From JACKAF01 sp041391485 (GTDB taxonomy: Bacteria; Bdellovibrionota; FAC87; UBA2466; JACKAF01): a stretch of DNA of 64,000 nt. The first letter of the stretch is position 1, and each line of letters opens with the position of its first letter. The notes below the pieces were generated by a model. It was given only the letters and a program-made list of their open reading frames with translations, was not told where the DNA came from and ran no database searches. Of the stretch, positions 16,726-26,548 are shown piece after piece. Position numbers and translations under genes: made by a program. The DNA is taken from assembly GCA_041391485.1 (NCBI GenBank), contig JAWKNY010000017.1:13768-77767 (forward strand). The letters run 5' to 3'.

Positions 16726-19700
16726 TTAGACGGCGCGTCGGTACTCGCCGCCAATGCTGTAAAGGGCGTTGGTGAGCTGGCCCAGTGAACACACGCGTGC
16801 GGCTTTCATCAACGCCTCAAAGATATTCTTTCCAGCGCGTGCCGCCGCTTTGAGCTCTTCCAAGGCCTTGGGTGCCTCCGCGGCATGCGCCTTTTGGAAA
16901 AGACGCAGGTTTGCGATTTGCTCATCCTTTTCCGCGTACGAAGCGCGGGTCAGGTTTTCGGGAATTTCAAGCATCTGTTCCGGGTTCGGATTGATAAACG
17001 TATTGATCCCAATGAGCGGCAATTCTCCTGAGTGTTTTTGCCGTTCATAGTGAAGGGACTCCTCCTGAATCTGGTTGCGCTGGTATTGGCTCTCCATCGC
17101 ACCCAGTACCCCACCGCGAGTGGAAATACGCTCAAACTCAGCCAGAATCGCCTCTTCCACCAGGTCTGTCAGCTCTTCCATGAAGTAGCTGCCCTGAAGC
17201 GGGTTTTCATTCTTAGAAACTCCGAACTCACGCGCGATAATAAGCTGTATCGCCATGGCGCGTCGCACGCTCTCTTCGGTGGGAGTCGTAATCGCCTCGT
17301 CATAAGCATTGGTGTGGAGCGAATTGCAATTGTCGTAGTACGCGTTTAAGGCCTGCAGCGTTGTGCGGATATCATTAAACGCAATTTCCTGCGCGTGCAG
17401 AGATCGTCCTGACGTCTGAATGTGGTACTTCAATTTTTGGCTGCGCTCATTGCCTTTGTAGAGGTTTTTCATGGCAATGGACCAGATGCGACGCGCGACA
17501 CGCCCAATCACCGCGTATTCGGGATCGAGGGCATTGCTAAAAAAGAAGCTTAGGTTAGGCGCGAAAGCGTCGATCGGCATCCCCCGCGCCAGATAATACT
17601 CCACAAAAGTGAAACCGTTTGCGAGTGTAAAGGCGACTTGGGAAATAGGGTTCGCGCCGGCTTCGGCGATGTGGTAACCGCTGATGCTGACGGAGTAATA
17701 GTTGCGGATATTGTGATCGACAAAATACTGTTGGATGTCTCCCATCATGCGCAAGGCAAACGGTGTAGAAAAAATGCAGGTATTTTGAGCCTGGTCTTCT
17801 TTGAGAATATCCGCCTGCACCGTACCCCGTACGCGCGTCAGCGTGTCGGTTCGAATCTTGTCCCACTCCTCGTTGGTGGCTTTGCGCTTGTGTTCTTTCT
17901 CAAAGCGTTCCACCTGCTGGTCAATAGCCGTATTGAAGTAAAAAGCGAGAAGCATGGGAGCCGGGCCATTGATCGTCATGGAGACGGAGACGCTGGGATC
18001 GCAAAGATCAAATCCGGCGTACAGCTTCTTAGCGTCGTCTAAAGAGCATACACTGACGCCGCTTTCTCCGATTTTCCCGTAAATATCAGGCCGCTCGTGC
18101 GGGTCTTCCCCATAAAGCGTGACGCTGTCAAAGGCGGTGGAAAGACGCTTGGATTTTTCTCCGTCGCAAAGGTAATGAAATCGCTTGTTGGTACGTGTGG
18201 GAGTCCCTTCACCGGCAAACATGCGCTTCGGTTCTTCTTCGGTGCGCTTGAAAGGAAAAACGCCCGCGGTGAAGGGAAAATAACCCGGCAAGTTTTCCAG
18301 CCCCACAAAGCGCACCAATTCGGCTTTAGATAAAAAATGTGGAGTCGCGACGCGCCTGATTTTGTTGTGACTTAAAGTCTCGTGCGTGAGTGGTACCGTA
18401 AAAGACTTGTCCCGTACCTCGTAAGTGAAAGTGTCTTTCTCGTAGCGCGGCGACAGTTGCTCATAGGTTCTAAGGGCTTTTGCGAATTCAGGGTTCAGCG
18501 AGTCCTTGCGCTTTACGAGCAGGTCTTCCACTTCGCTCTGAGAGGGCGCACTCAGGCTTTTTTTGGCGATCTCAAGGCCTTCTATCTCCTGGTACTTTCG
18601 AGCCTCATCCTCGACCTCTTTTTTGTAGTCGCGGACCGCGTCCACAATCTCCGAGAGGTAACCGTTCCGGTTGCGGGGAACAACGGTGACGAAATCGGTA
18701 TCCAGATTTCCTAAGCTTTCTGGGAGCAACTGCAATTTGTTTTCGGCGTTGCGGATACGGCGAAGGTGCTCGAAAAGGGCGTCTACGCCACTATCGGCAA
18801 AGCGCGAAGCGATGGTACCGAAGATGGGGAAGCGGTTCGGATCTTCATGCTCAAACTGGAGATGGTTGCGACGAAACTGCTTGCGCACATCCTTTAGGGC
18901 ATCGGCCGAACCCGCTTTTTCGAACTTGTTGATCGCAATAAGCTGGGCATAGTCGAGCATGTTAATTTTTTCTAACTGGGTAGACGCACCATATTCGCTC
19001 GTCATGACGTAAAGACTCGCATCGACCAAGTCGACGATAGAGGCGTCCGCTTGTCCGATCCCCCCGGTTTCCACAACAATCCAATCAAATCCAGCGGCCT
19101 TGAGTAGGCCTACGGCGGCTGCGGTGGATTCGCTGATCGCGGCATCGGCTTGGCGGGTAGCCATGGATCGCATGTAACAGCGTTCGCTCTTTAGGCTGTT
19201 CATCCGCAATCGATCCCCAAGTAGGGCGCCCCCCGTTTTGCGGCGCGTGGGATCGATGGCGAGCACCGCAATCCGGCTGTCTTTTTCGTGCTCCAGAATG
19301 CGCAAAATGAGTTCGTCGGTGAGACTGGATTTACCGGCACCCCGGTTCCGGTGATCCCTAAAACGAAAGATTTGCCGGCGTCTGCTTTTTGGGAGGCTTC
19401 GTGTAGCTTTTTCCAATCGCCTACGTGGGTCTTGGATTCGGTTTTAAATCCTTCTTCTCCCATTTCCAGACACGTGATGGCCTGAGCCAAAGCGTGCGGG
19501 TTGCTGCCGTAAGCGGAGAGCCCTTTCCAGTCGATGTGTTCAAGGACAGGCAGATCGCAGCGCTGGAGAATATCGTTGATGAGCCCCTGAAGCCCCATCT
19601 GACGGCCGTCTTCCGGCGAATAGATTCGAGTGACGCCGTAAGCTTCTAGCTCTTTGATTTCATCGGGAGTGATCGTTCCGCCCCACCGCCAAAAACCTGA

Positions 19701-20007
19701 ATGTGGGGCGTTGGTTTGAGAGATCGATCATGTAACGAAAAAACTCGTTGTGGCCGCCTTGGTAACTACTAATGGCAATGGCTTGGGCGTCTTCTTGCAC
19801 GGCGGTGCGCACGATGTCTTGCACCGAACGGTTGTGTCCGAGGTGAATGACCTCTGCACCTGTGGACTGCAGGATGCGGCGCATGATATTCACGGCGGCA
19901 TCGTGTCCGTCAAAAAGTGACGCGGCCGTGACGACGCGCACACGGTTTTTGAGTGAGTATTTCCCTTCGGATGGCTGCGAAGGCTTTGTTTTCTTGGCCT
20001 TTTTCAT
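16726..20007 (-). CDS. icmF: Fused acyl-CoA mutase with GTPase chaperone domain, IcmF type (frameshifted)
   Basis: About 1,094 residues, near the usual IcmF length. Order: cobalamin-binding domain (RVVTAASLFDGHDAAV, base-off His in FDGHD), MeaB-like GTPase domain with P-loop ITGTG-GAGKSS, then the mutase TIM barrel (PGYFPFTAGVFPFKR, SVSMTINGPAP, SISGYHIAEAGA, TSGRSLHAQE). IcmF interconverts isobutyryl-/butyryl- or isovaleryl-/pivalyl-CoA using adenosylcobalamin. The segment FPFTAGVFPFKR is IcmF-like rather than methylmalonyl-CoA-mutase-like. The gene is split by shifts near 19340 (one G missing in the P-loop codons) and at about 19675-19710. ATG 20007 is the chosen start. Substrate choice among branched acyl-CoAs cannot be read here. 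Confidence 0.88.
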
Positions 20008-20077
20008 TGCCACCGCAACATACCTTAAAAGGCAGGGCTTGGGAACTGTGCTTAGGCATTCCGAAGGAGGAGTAGCG

Positions 20078-20887
20078 CTAGGGCTTTTTGCGGGCGATGG
20101 AATCCGGAGCGCTGGGGCTGTCGTTGAGTCCCCAGTCGTAATCCAAAAAGCGTACCGTGCCCTTTTTTGCGATCGCGGTTCGGGCGCTGTCCGGACCAAA
20201 GCGCTCAACCGTCTTCTTTAGACTTCCAAACTGTTTTTCGAAATCCGACTCAAACCAGTCAAAGAGTTTTGAGAGTTGGAGGACACCGGTCTCGACCTCA
20301 TAACGGTTGCGACTCGGGTCGCCCAAAAAAGCGCGGAAAGCGGATTCGAGTTGGGTGTTGAGGTCTTTTCCGGTGAAGGGAACACCCTGCAAAACAGGAC
20401 ACGACAAGGAGGCGCAATTGACGGCGGCGTGGATACGCGCGTCTTGGTACTTCTCACGAAGCCATTCGTGTTCGATGGCATCAAGGTGTTTGATCTTCCC
20501 ATCGAGTAGCGAAAAGAACTCCTGCTTCCACGGGCTTGAGAACCAACCCACGGTTTTCTTAATGCTGCCGACGGGGTAGTGGTCCACGATCCACTTCACG
20601 GTGAAGGCGTTGTACGCGTTGATAAGAAAGGCCATCTGTTCTTCTTGAGGCCAGCTGGAAAAGCTCTGAAAGCTTACCTCAGACAGTTGCTTCAAATACC
20701 GAGCCAAAGGGTTTGCGGGATCTTCGCGAAACATTTTTTTTAGGGGGCCGTAGGCGACAAGTCCTTCAGGGGTGCGGTACGTGTTTAGCACTTGTTTCCA
20801 GAGCGTATGACTGTTGTCATAGCCGAGACTGCCGGTACTTAGAGTTACGGCGACGAAAAGTGCTAGAAGGGCGCTCAATTTCCCCAT
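20078..20887 (-). CDS. DUF547 family exported protein
   Basis: 269 residues with an N-terminal signal sequence (about 1-22, LSALLALFVAVTLSTGSLG). The body matches DUF547: FLINAYNAFTVKWIVDHYP, then HAAVNCASLSCPVLQ, where the conserved Cys pair and His lie, and a C-terminal FLDYDWGLND motif. The fold recalls transglutaminase-like Cys/His proteins but activity is not established for the family. It lies 70 bases upstream of icmF on the same strand; a functional link is not evident. Confidence 0.85.
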   Translation of the reverse strand: MGKLSALLALFVAVTLSTGSLGYDNSHTLWKQVLNTYRTPEGLVAYGPLKKMFREDPANPLARYLKQLSEVSFQSFSSWPQEEQMAFLINAYNAFTVKWIVDHYPVGSIKKTVGWFSSPWKQEFFSLLDGKIKHLDAIEHEWLREKYQDARIHAAVNCASLSCPVLQGVPFTGKDLNTQLESAFRAFLGDPSRNRYEVETGVLQLSKLFDWFESDFEKQFGSLKKTVERFGPDSARTAIAKKGTVRFLDYDWGLNDSPSAPDSIARKKP

Positions 20888-20909
20888 GTTTCCCCTAAAC
20901 GCGAGACTT

Positions 20910-22139
20910 CTAGTTCGCAGGACTTGCTGGAACGGTTTCCGGTAGTTTCTTCACTCGCCAGGCGATCAGCGCCGGAGCGAGTAGCGTGGTAACCACTACC
21001 ATCAGTACGACCGAAGAATAGTCCGCAGTGTTGAGAACGCCGGTTTGCTGGCCGATGGCAGCGAAAATCAAGCCAACCTCTCCGCGAGGGATCATCCCAA
21101 AGCCGACCAAGAGGCGATCTCCGCCGCGTTCACGCGACGCTTTTCGAACGCCAAAGCCGCACACAAGTTTACCTACGAGAGCGCAAACGATGAGCAGCAG
21201 GCCAAGCCCAAGAGCATCGACATTGAACAGTTCTTTAATCTTCACGCCCATGCCCATCACGATAAAGAAGATAGGGGTGAAAAAATCAGCAACGGGCTTT
21301 AAAAGTTCCTCCACGCCAAAATGCTTGGTTGCGGAAAAACGCTGGAAGTAGACGTCATCTAGGGCAATGCCTAGGGCGAAAGCCCCGATGATTCCCTCCA
21401 GGCCCATGTACTTGGCTCCCCACGCAAAGAGCAAGCAGAGGGAAAGCAGGAAGATTGTCAGAGTGCCGGAGATCTCCAAAACGTGAACCCGCCCAATGAA
21501 CCCCGTAAAGACGTACTTTCGAAGGAGAAAGACCAGCAGCCCAAAAAGACCGACGTTTAGAAAAATATGGCCGACTTCCAGGGCCGAAACGCTTCCTTCT
21601 CGTACAAGGGCGGCGACGACGGTGAGGATTACGACACCTAAGATGTCGTCAATGACCGCGGCACCGAGAATAATCTGGCCGGAAACGCTTTTTAATCGAT
21701 TGGAGTCCTGCAGCACGCGGGCAGTGATACCGACACTGGTCGCTGTCAGCGCTGCCGCCATGAACAGCGTGTGATTAAAGCTACTATGTGGAAGCAGGAA
21801 AGGGATGGTGGCGAAGGCCAAGACGAACGGTGCAATGACGCCCATCACCGCCACCAGCGTGGCGTCGGTTCCTACGCGTCCAATTTCTTTGATGGAGGTC
21901 TCTAGACCCACCAAGAAAAGCAGGAAGAGTACGCCTAGCTCCGACAGGCCGTGGACCAGTTCGGAGTGTTCCAAGTCATGGTAATGGTGCCCGAGTGCGC
22001 CCCCAATGTTCCCTATTAGGATACCGGTGAGTAGTTCCGCCAGAACGCTGGGAACACCGATTCTTTCAGCGATCCCTCCGGCGAATTTTGCGAAGAGCAG
22101 GGCGATAGCAAGAAGGGCCAGCATGTCAAGGACGGGCAT
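20910..22139 (-). CDS. Monovalent cation/proton antiporter, CPA2 family
   Basis: 409 residues, about 12 membrane segments, with the Na+/H+ exchanger fold: an N-terminal PSVLAELLTGILIGN helix, LFLLFLVGLETSI, and the ion-binding AAVIDDILGVVILT motif carrying the paired aspartates. No C-terminal NAD-binding (TrkA-N) domain, so it is NapA/GerN-like rather than a full Kef system. It probably exchanges Na+ or K+ for protons at the inner membrane. It is the upstream neighbour of the DUF547 gene and divergent from the ClC gene. Confidence 0.88.
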   Translation of the reverse strand: MPVLDMLALLAIALLFAKFAGGIAERIGVPSVLAELLTGILIGNIGGALGHHYHDLEHSELVHGLSELGVLFLLFLVGLETSIKEIGRVGTDATLVAVMGVIAPFVLAFATIPFLLPHSSFNHTLFMAAALTATSVGITARVLQDSNRLKSVSGQIILGAAVIDDILGVVILTVVAALVREGSVSALEVGHIFLNVGLFGLLVFLLRKYVFTGFIGRVHVLEISGTLTIFLLSLCLLFAWGAKYMGLEGIIGAFALGIALDDVYFQRFSATKHFGVEELLKPVADFFTPIFFIVMGMGVKIKELFNVDALGLGLLLIVCALVGKLVCGFGVRKASRERGGDRLLVGFGMIPRGEVGLIFAAIGQQTGVLNTADYSSVVLMVVVTTLLAPALIAWRVKKLPETVPASPAN

Positions 22140-22292
22140 GGTGTTTTCTCCGTTGGCGGCTTTACTGATTGCAAATTGTTACCTTGTTTCGTAAGAGGGT
22201 CAAGCGGGCATTAAAAATCCTGGCCCAGAGCGCACGATCGCAACGCCGGGAGAGACTTGATACGCCATCTCTGATAAGGTCTGACTTCACCT

Positions 22293-23681
22293 ATGGATTG
22301 GTTGTCCTCCATTCAAGAGTACATTAAACGCTTCAACCAATGGCTTACCAGCCGGTCGGTGCGTGATCGCGTCCAGTCGTTACTCGAAGCGCAGCCTTTT
22401 CTCCAAAACGTTCCTTATTGGGTGGCCGCCACGATCGTGGGCTTGGTAGCGGTGGTCTATGCGGAACTCATCCATACCTTCACCCAGATGGCGTTTGAGA
22501 TCTTTATCGAGAACCCGTACTACACGCTGGCTCTTTCTCCGTTGTGTTTTGTCGCCGCCTGGGGGCTTGTCTATTACTTTGGAAAGGCGGCAGGCGGAAG
22601 CGGCATCCCGGCTGTGATGGCGGGTATCCACCTGGACGTCAAATCTCCCCGTCGTTATCTCAACCAGTTGATGAGTATGCGTATTAGCGCGGTGAAAGTA
22701 CTCAGCTCTGTCTTCTGTGTGCTTGGAGGCGGGGCCATTGGGCGTGAAGGACCGACGATCCAGATTGCGACGAGTATCTTTCTGGCCATTGGCGCGATCT
22801 TTAAAAAGGTGTGGCCAAAGTCCGCACACCAGCCCTGGCTGATTGCGGGAGGCGCGGCGGGGCTTGCGGCCGCGTTCAATACCCCACTTGGGGGAATTGT
22901 ATTTGCGATTGAGGAATTGGCGGCGCAGCAGTTCAATCGCGTCAAGACGGTCCTGGTTTCGGCGGTGATCATTTCCGGAATGGTTTCGCAGTGGATTCTT
23001 GGGGCTTATTTGTTTTTTGGTTACCCCGAGCTGGGCGAAGTGAACGCTGGTTTCATGCCGTGGGCGATTTTGATTGGGATCATTTGCGGGGTGAGTGGTG
23101 GCTTTTTCGGGAAGGCCCTTTTTCACTTCGGGAACAAACTTCGCAAGATGCGGGCCCGGGATCAGGCGCTGTTTGCCGGTGGGGTGGGCTTATTCATTGC
23201 ATTGTACGCCTTTTTCTTCACCGAGCAGGTGATGGGCGGTGGTGCCGAGGTCGTTCGGGAACTTCTTTTCTCTGAAGGGGTGGAGGCCGATCTGAAGCTA
23301 GTGATCGGCCGCTACGTCGGGACCCTGGTTTCGTACTTGGCCGGCGTTGCCGGCGGCATCTTCGCGCCCTCGCTTGCGATCGGTGCCAGTATTGGCTCGC
23401 AGATGGCGGTTTGGGTGGGATCGGCGAATCCTAACCTGATGGTGTTGGCGGGCATGGCGGGTTTTTTGGCCGCGGTCACACGCGCGCCATTCACCGCGTT
23501 GGTGCTGGTCTTGGAAATGACCGATCGCCACGGAGCGACCTTGCAACTAATGCTCGCCTCTATTGTCGCTTACGTTGTTTCTCTCTCGATCGACTCGCAT
23601 TCTTTCTATGAACGGCGCTGCGACGAAATTATTGCCGAGATAGAAGAGAAGGAAGCGCTGCGCAAAGCCGAGGCAAAATAA
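22293..23681 (+). CDS. ClC-type chloride transporter, probably H+/Cl- antiporter
   Basis: 462 residues with ten or more membrane segments. The three selectivity motifs are present: GSGIP at 102-106, GREGP at 150-154 with the gating Glu152, and GGIFAPSL in the second half. The intracellular proton Glu of antiporters is also conserved (FNTPLGGIVFAIEEL), which favours exchange over channel activity. No CBS domains; a short charged C-terminal tail ends the protein. Divergent from the CPA2 antiporter, so the two may serve pH or volume homeostasis together, but no shared operator is visible. Confidence 0.92.
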   Translation: MDWLSSIQEYIKRFNQWLTSRSVRDRVQSLLEAQPFLQNVPYWVAATIVGLVAVVYAELIHTFTQMAFEIFIENPYYTLALSPLCFVAAWGLVYYFGKAAGGSGIPAVMAGIHLDVKSPRRYLNQLMSMRISAVKVLSSVFCVLGGGAIGREGPTIQIATSIFLAIGAIFKKVWPKSAHQPWLIAGGAAGLAAAFNTPLGGIVFAIEELAAQQFNRVKTVLVSAVIISGMVSQWILGAYLFFGYPELGEVNAGFMPWAILIGIICGVSGGFFGKALFHFGNKLRKMRARDQALFAGGVGLFIALYAFFFTEQVMGGGAEVVRELLFSEGVEADLKLVIGRYVGTLVSYLAGVAGGIFAPSLAIGASIGSQMAVWVGSANPNLMVLAGMAGFLAAVTRAPFTALVLVLEMTDRHGATLQLMLASIVAYVVSLSIDSHSFYERRCDEIIAEIEEKEALRKAEAK

Positions 23682-23730
23682 ACGCTCGCGTTGCGTATTG
23701 CCCGGGGGCCGACTAGAGTCTGCTCTCACG

Positions 23731-24498
23731 ATGAGTACAAAGCAAACGCCCAAGCCGCTACAAACCGCCTTCACGTCAGCCGTCGGCTGTGATTATCCAA
23801 TTATTGCAGGACCGATGTTTCTAGTGAGCGACGAGAAGCTCGTTTCAGCCGTGAGTAGTGCTGGGGGAATAGGCGGCATGCCATCACTCAATTGGCGCTC
23901 TACGGCTGAGTTTCGTTCGGCTGTGGAGAAAGTAAAAACCTTAACGGATAAACCGTTTGCGGTGAACCTCATCGTCAATAAGTCCGCCCCGCGTGTGGAG
24001 GCGGATCTGGAGGTCTGCGCGGAACTCAAAGTTCCAGTGGTGATTACCTCGCTTGGAAATCCCAAAAAGGTGATCGAAAAGATGCACGCCGTGGGTTCCA
24101 AGGTGTTGTGTGATGTGACGACACTCGCCTATGCGAAGAAGGTGGAGTCGTTAGGGGCGGATGGTGTGGTCGCGGTCTGTGCAGGGGCCGGGGGGCATGC
24201 GGGCGAAACCTCCCCACTAGTTTTTATTCCGCACCTCAAGCGGCATCTCAAAATTCCGATCGTGGCGGCTGGCGGCATCGTGCGGGGCGATCAAATGGCG
24301 GCGGTCCTCATGCTGGGGGCGTCTGCGGTACAAATCGGCACGCGTTTTATTGCAAGCCGTGAAGCCAACGTGCACGACGATTACAAGAACGCCATAGTTA
24401 AAGCCCAGCCTGAAGACATCGTATTAACTCGGAAACTATCGGGTGTACCGGCCTCGGTGATCCGCACCCCGTACATCGAAAAAATCGGGGTGGTCTGA
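23731..24498 (+). CDS. Nitronate monooxygenase-like FMN protein
   Basis: 255 residues from ATG 23731; a TTG/GTG-type start further upstream would add 11 residues. The TIM-barrel features of the 2-nitropropane dioxygenase family are seen: YPIIAGPMFLVS, SAGGIGGMPS, the catalytic-His loop CAGAGGHAGETS, and the FMN-phosphate site VAAGGIVRGDQM with GASAVQIGTRF. It is shorter than typical 320-360-residue nitronate monooxygenases, lacking the usual C-terminal extension. Enoyl reductase FabK is the main alternative in this superfamily. It follows the ClC gene by 49 bases. Confidence 0.85.
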   Translation: MSTKQTPKPLQTAFTSAVGCDYPIIAGPMFLVSDEKLVSAVSSAGGIGGMPSLNWRSTAEFRSAVEKVKTLTDKPFAVNLIVNKSAPRVEADLEVCAELKVPVVITSLGNPKKVIEKMHAVGSKVLCDVTTLAYAKKVESLGADGVVAVCAGAGGHAGETSPLVFIPHLKRHLKIPIVAAGGIVRGDQMAAVLMLGASAVQIGTRFIASREANVHDDYKNAIVKAQPEDIVLTRKLSGVPASVIRTPYIEKIGVV

Positions 24499-24700
24499 AT
24501 CCCGTCGAAAGTTTTCCCACAAGCACGAGTTCAGCAAACGTGCGATGAAAATGTTGCGCTTTTTATCTCGGGAAAGTGCAGCTTGAGAAAGCGGTTTCAC
24601 TTCCCACTTGGAAGCAGGTGTGGGGAGCTGGACAGGGTGCTGGGCTTATCGATCAAGTCATTCCAGCCGGCGAGATTGTTCACAATCTCATGGAGGAGTA

Positions 24701-26005
24701 CTATTCGGCCTCCATCCCGTGATCCGGCGGCGGCATCGGGAATACCGGCGAGTAGTACCGGAGCATCTCCAATACACAACTCTTGTAGTCACTGGCCCAG
24801 TTTTTTAGAGCCTCACTTAAGCGCAGCTTGGAACGCACGAGTACCGCATTAGGGCGAAACTCTAGATGCCGGTAACCCCCGTCAGAGGATTCACTTGTCG
24901 TAATAAAAGTTTTTTCTCTTTCGATGAGCTCAGGCTGATTGCGGCACAACAACTTTCGGATCTGACGAAAAGCTCCCAGCACATTCCAGCCGAAATCGCG
25001 GAGCGCGTTTTTCAATGAGGCGTACGAGGCCTCGGTAACGGCGCTCTCATGCAGATCGGCCTCACGCAAAACCATCTCTCCGCGTTCGTTGATGTCAAAA
25101 CGAAGACGAATCGCCTCGCGCCCGGTTTTGTCCCGGACCGAAAAACGCAGCAAGGCCTCATCTTCGACGAACAGCTCAAAGGTGTGGGACTTCTTGGATC
25201 GCAAGGCGCGGTTCTTGATGAGTTCGGCCAGCTGTTTACGAACCTCTGGGCGTTCAAACACAAATTCCACAACGCGCGTGAGGCCCACGTACTTGACCGC
25301 GCGCCCGGCCACGAAAATTGTGGATCGTCGTAGGAAATCAAAAGTGTTTCGGGTGGGTTTTACAAAGATGAGGCCTTGGCCGATCCAGCAGCCAAAGTCG
25401 TAGAGCCCTGGAATGGCCAGCCCGTACCAGGCCAAAGCCCCCCCTATATTCCCATGCAGAAGCTCTCGAGTCCCTTCCACCGTACCGGTTACGAATTCTC
25501 CCCCATGCGTGATGGCGAACATGGTCGCCGAGTTGAGCATGAGTTGGCGGAGCCAGGGGCTTGGAAAATCTTCCGATAGCCGCAGGAGCCGGCGGGCGTT
25601 TTGAAAGGAGCGTTGCAGGTCAAAGGCGGCCGGTGGGTTTTCCCAAAGCAGGCGGTCGAGGGCCCGTGGTGGTGAGTACTGGGTGAAGGGGTAGACCACG
25701 TCTGACCCATGTCGGTAAAGGATATGCCTCTTTCGTCTCCAGAAGCCCTCGACCTCCGAAGGCGGCTCCAGCGCGTGTTCGGCTTCTTCAATCGCCTCTA
25801 AAACGTGGGGAAGCTCTTCATCCGACGCGACCAAATGGATGCGTAAATAGGTGAGCCCCTCGCTGGAAGCCTTGCGCAGGGAGGCCACCATTCCTGTTCC
25901 GGCTTCCGCGGCCGGAGGGCCTTCGGGCAAATCCGGGGCCGGAAGGGAAAGAGAATAAAAGGCTAGAAATAAAAGACAAAGCTGCCGAACGCCGCCCAGA
26001 TACAT
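24701..26005 (-). CDS. Exported protein of unknown function
   Basis: 434 residues with an N-terminal signal sequence (QLCLLFLAFYSLSLPAP, about 8-24). The mature part is charged and partly helical with two mildly hydrophobic stretches in the middle (about 180-225, NIGGALAWYGLAIPGLYDFG). Four or five scattered cysteines and no catalytic motif that I recognise. AGGTG precedes ATG 26005. A 7-1-7 palindrome of Fur-box architecture (26048-26062) lies in its upstream region, between it and the fur-family gene, so metal-dependent control is possible. The 202 bases between its stop and the nitronate monooxygenase gene hold nothing recognisable. Confidence 0.7.
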   Translation of the reverse strand: MYLGGVRQLCLLFLAFYSLSLPAPDLPEGPPAAEAGTGMVASLRKASSEGLTYLRIHLVASDEELPHVLEAIEEAEHALEPPSEVEGFWRRKRHILYRHGSDVVYPFTQYSPPRALDRLLWENPPAAFDLQRSFQNARRLLRLSEDFPSPWLRQLMLNSATMFAITHGGEFVTGTVEGTRELLHGNIGGALAWYGLAIPGLYDFGCWIGQGLIFVKPTRNTFDFLRRSTIFVAGRAVKYVGLTRVVEFVFERPEVRKQLAELIKNRALRSKKSHTFELFVEDEALLRFSVRDKTGREAIRLRFDINERGEMVLREADLHESAVTEASYASLKNALRDFGWNVLGAFRQIRKLLCRNQPELIEREKTFITTSESSDGGYRHLEFRPNAVLVRSKLRLSEALKNWASDYKSCVLEMLRYYSPVFPMPPPDHGMEAE

Positions 26006-26047
26006 AGAAAAACACCTACACCAAAGCCGTCATGAAACATCAGAATC

Positions 26048-26062
26048 AATCTGATTCAGATT
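26048..26062. promoter_or_regulatory. Palindrome AATCTGA-T-TCAGATT, candidate Fur-family operator
   Basis: A perfect 7-1-7 inverted repeat, the architecture of Fur, Zur and PerR operators, 43 bases upstream of the exported-protein start and just after the stop of the Fur-family gene. The base sequence differs from the classical Fur box (TGATAAT core), so a divergent specificity or a different regulator is possible. Confidence 0.4.
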
Positions 26063-26071
26063 ATGTCTGAG

Positions 26072-26539
26072 CTAATGGGTGACCGGCGCCTTGGCAAGTT
26101 TTTTTTGGCAGTTTTCGCAGATCCCAAAGAGACGGTGATCATGGAAGACGAGCTTAAAGCCGTAGCTAGCGCACACTTCGTCTTGCAGGGACTCGATCTT
26201 GTCAGAGGTGAATTCGATGATCTTACCGCATTCGATGCACACCATGTGGTCGTGGTGACCCTTCACGCTGGTACGCTCGAAGTATTCGCGACGGCCATCT
26301 CCCACCGACTTTTGAACCACCCCACACTCGAGCAGCAAGGGGAGGGTGCGGTAGACCGTATCGCGAGAAATGCGAAGCCCTTTTTGTTTGACCAGATCGG
26401 CGAGCTTATCGGCATCGAAGTGGTTTTTTAGCTGCAAAACCTCGTCGAGCAGTTGCTTGCGTTCGTGCGTAAACTTCAGGCCTTTTCGAGAGAGAAGGCT
26501 CTTAAAACTATCCATTTCAGGCGTCGCGGGCATGGGCAT
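26072..26539 (-). CDS. Fur-family metal-dependent repressor
   Basis: 155 residues if the first of three ATGs is used; the second (26533) has the better-placed AGG. An N-terminal winged helix (TVYRTLPLLLECGVVQ) is followed by the metal-binding dimerisation domain with HHDHMVCIECGKIIEF and a second CENC pair, the four Cys that hold structural zinc in many Fur and PerR proteins. It binds DNA as a dimer and senses Fe(II), Zn(II), Mn(II) or peroxide; the sequence alone does not decide which. It lies nine bases after exonuclease III on the same strand, which would suit a peroxide regulon, but that is only suggestive. Confidence 0.9.
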   Translation of the reverse strand: MPMPATPEMDSFKSLLSRKGLKFTHERKQLLDEVLQLKNHFDADKLADLVKQKGLRISRDTVYRTLPLLLECGVVQKSVGDGRREYFERTSVKGHHDHMVCIECGKIIEFTSDKIESLQDEVCASYGFKLVFHDHRLFGICENCQKKLAKAPVTH

Positions 26540-26548
26540 CCTATATCA

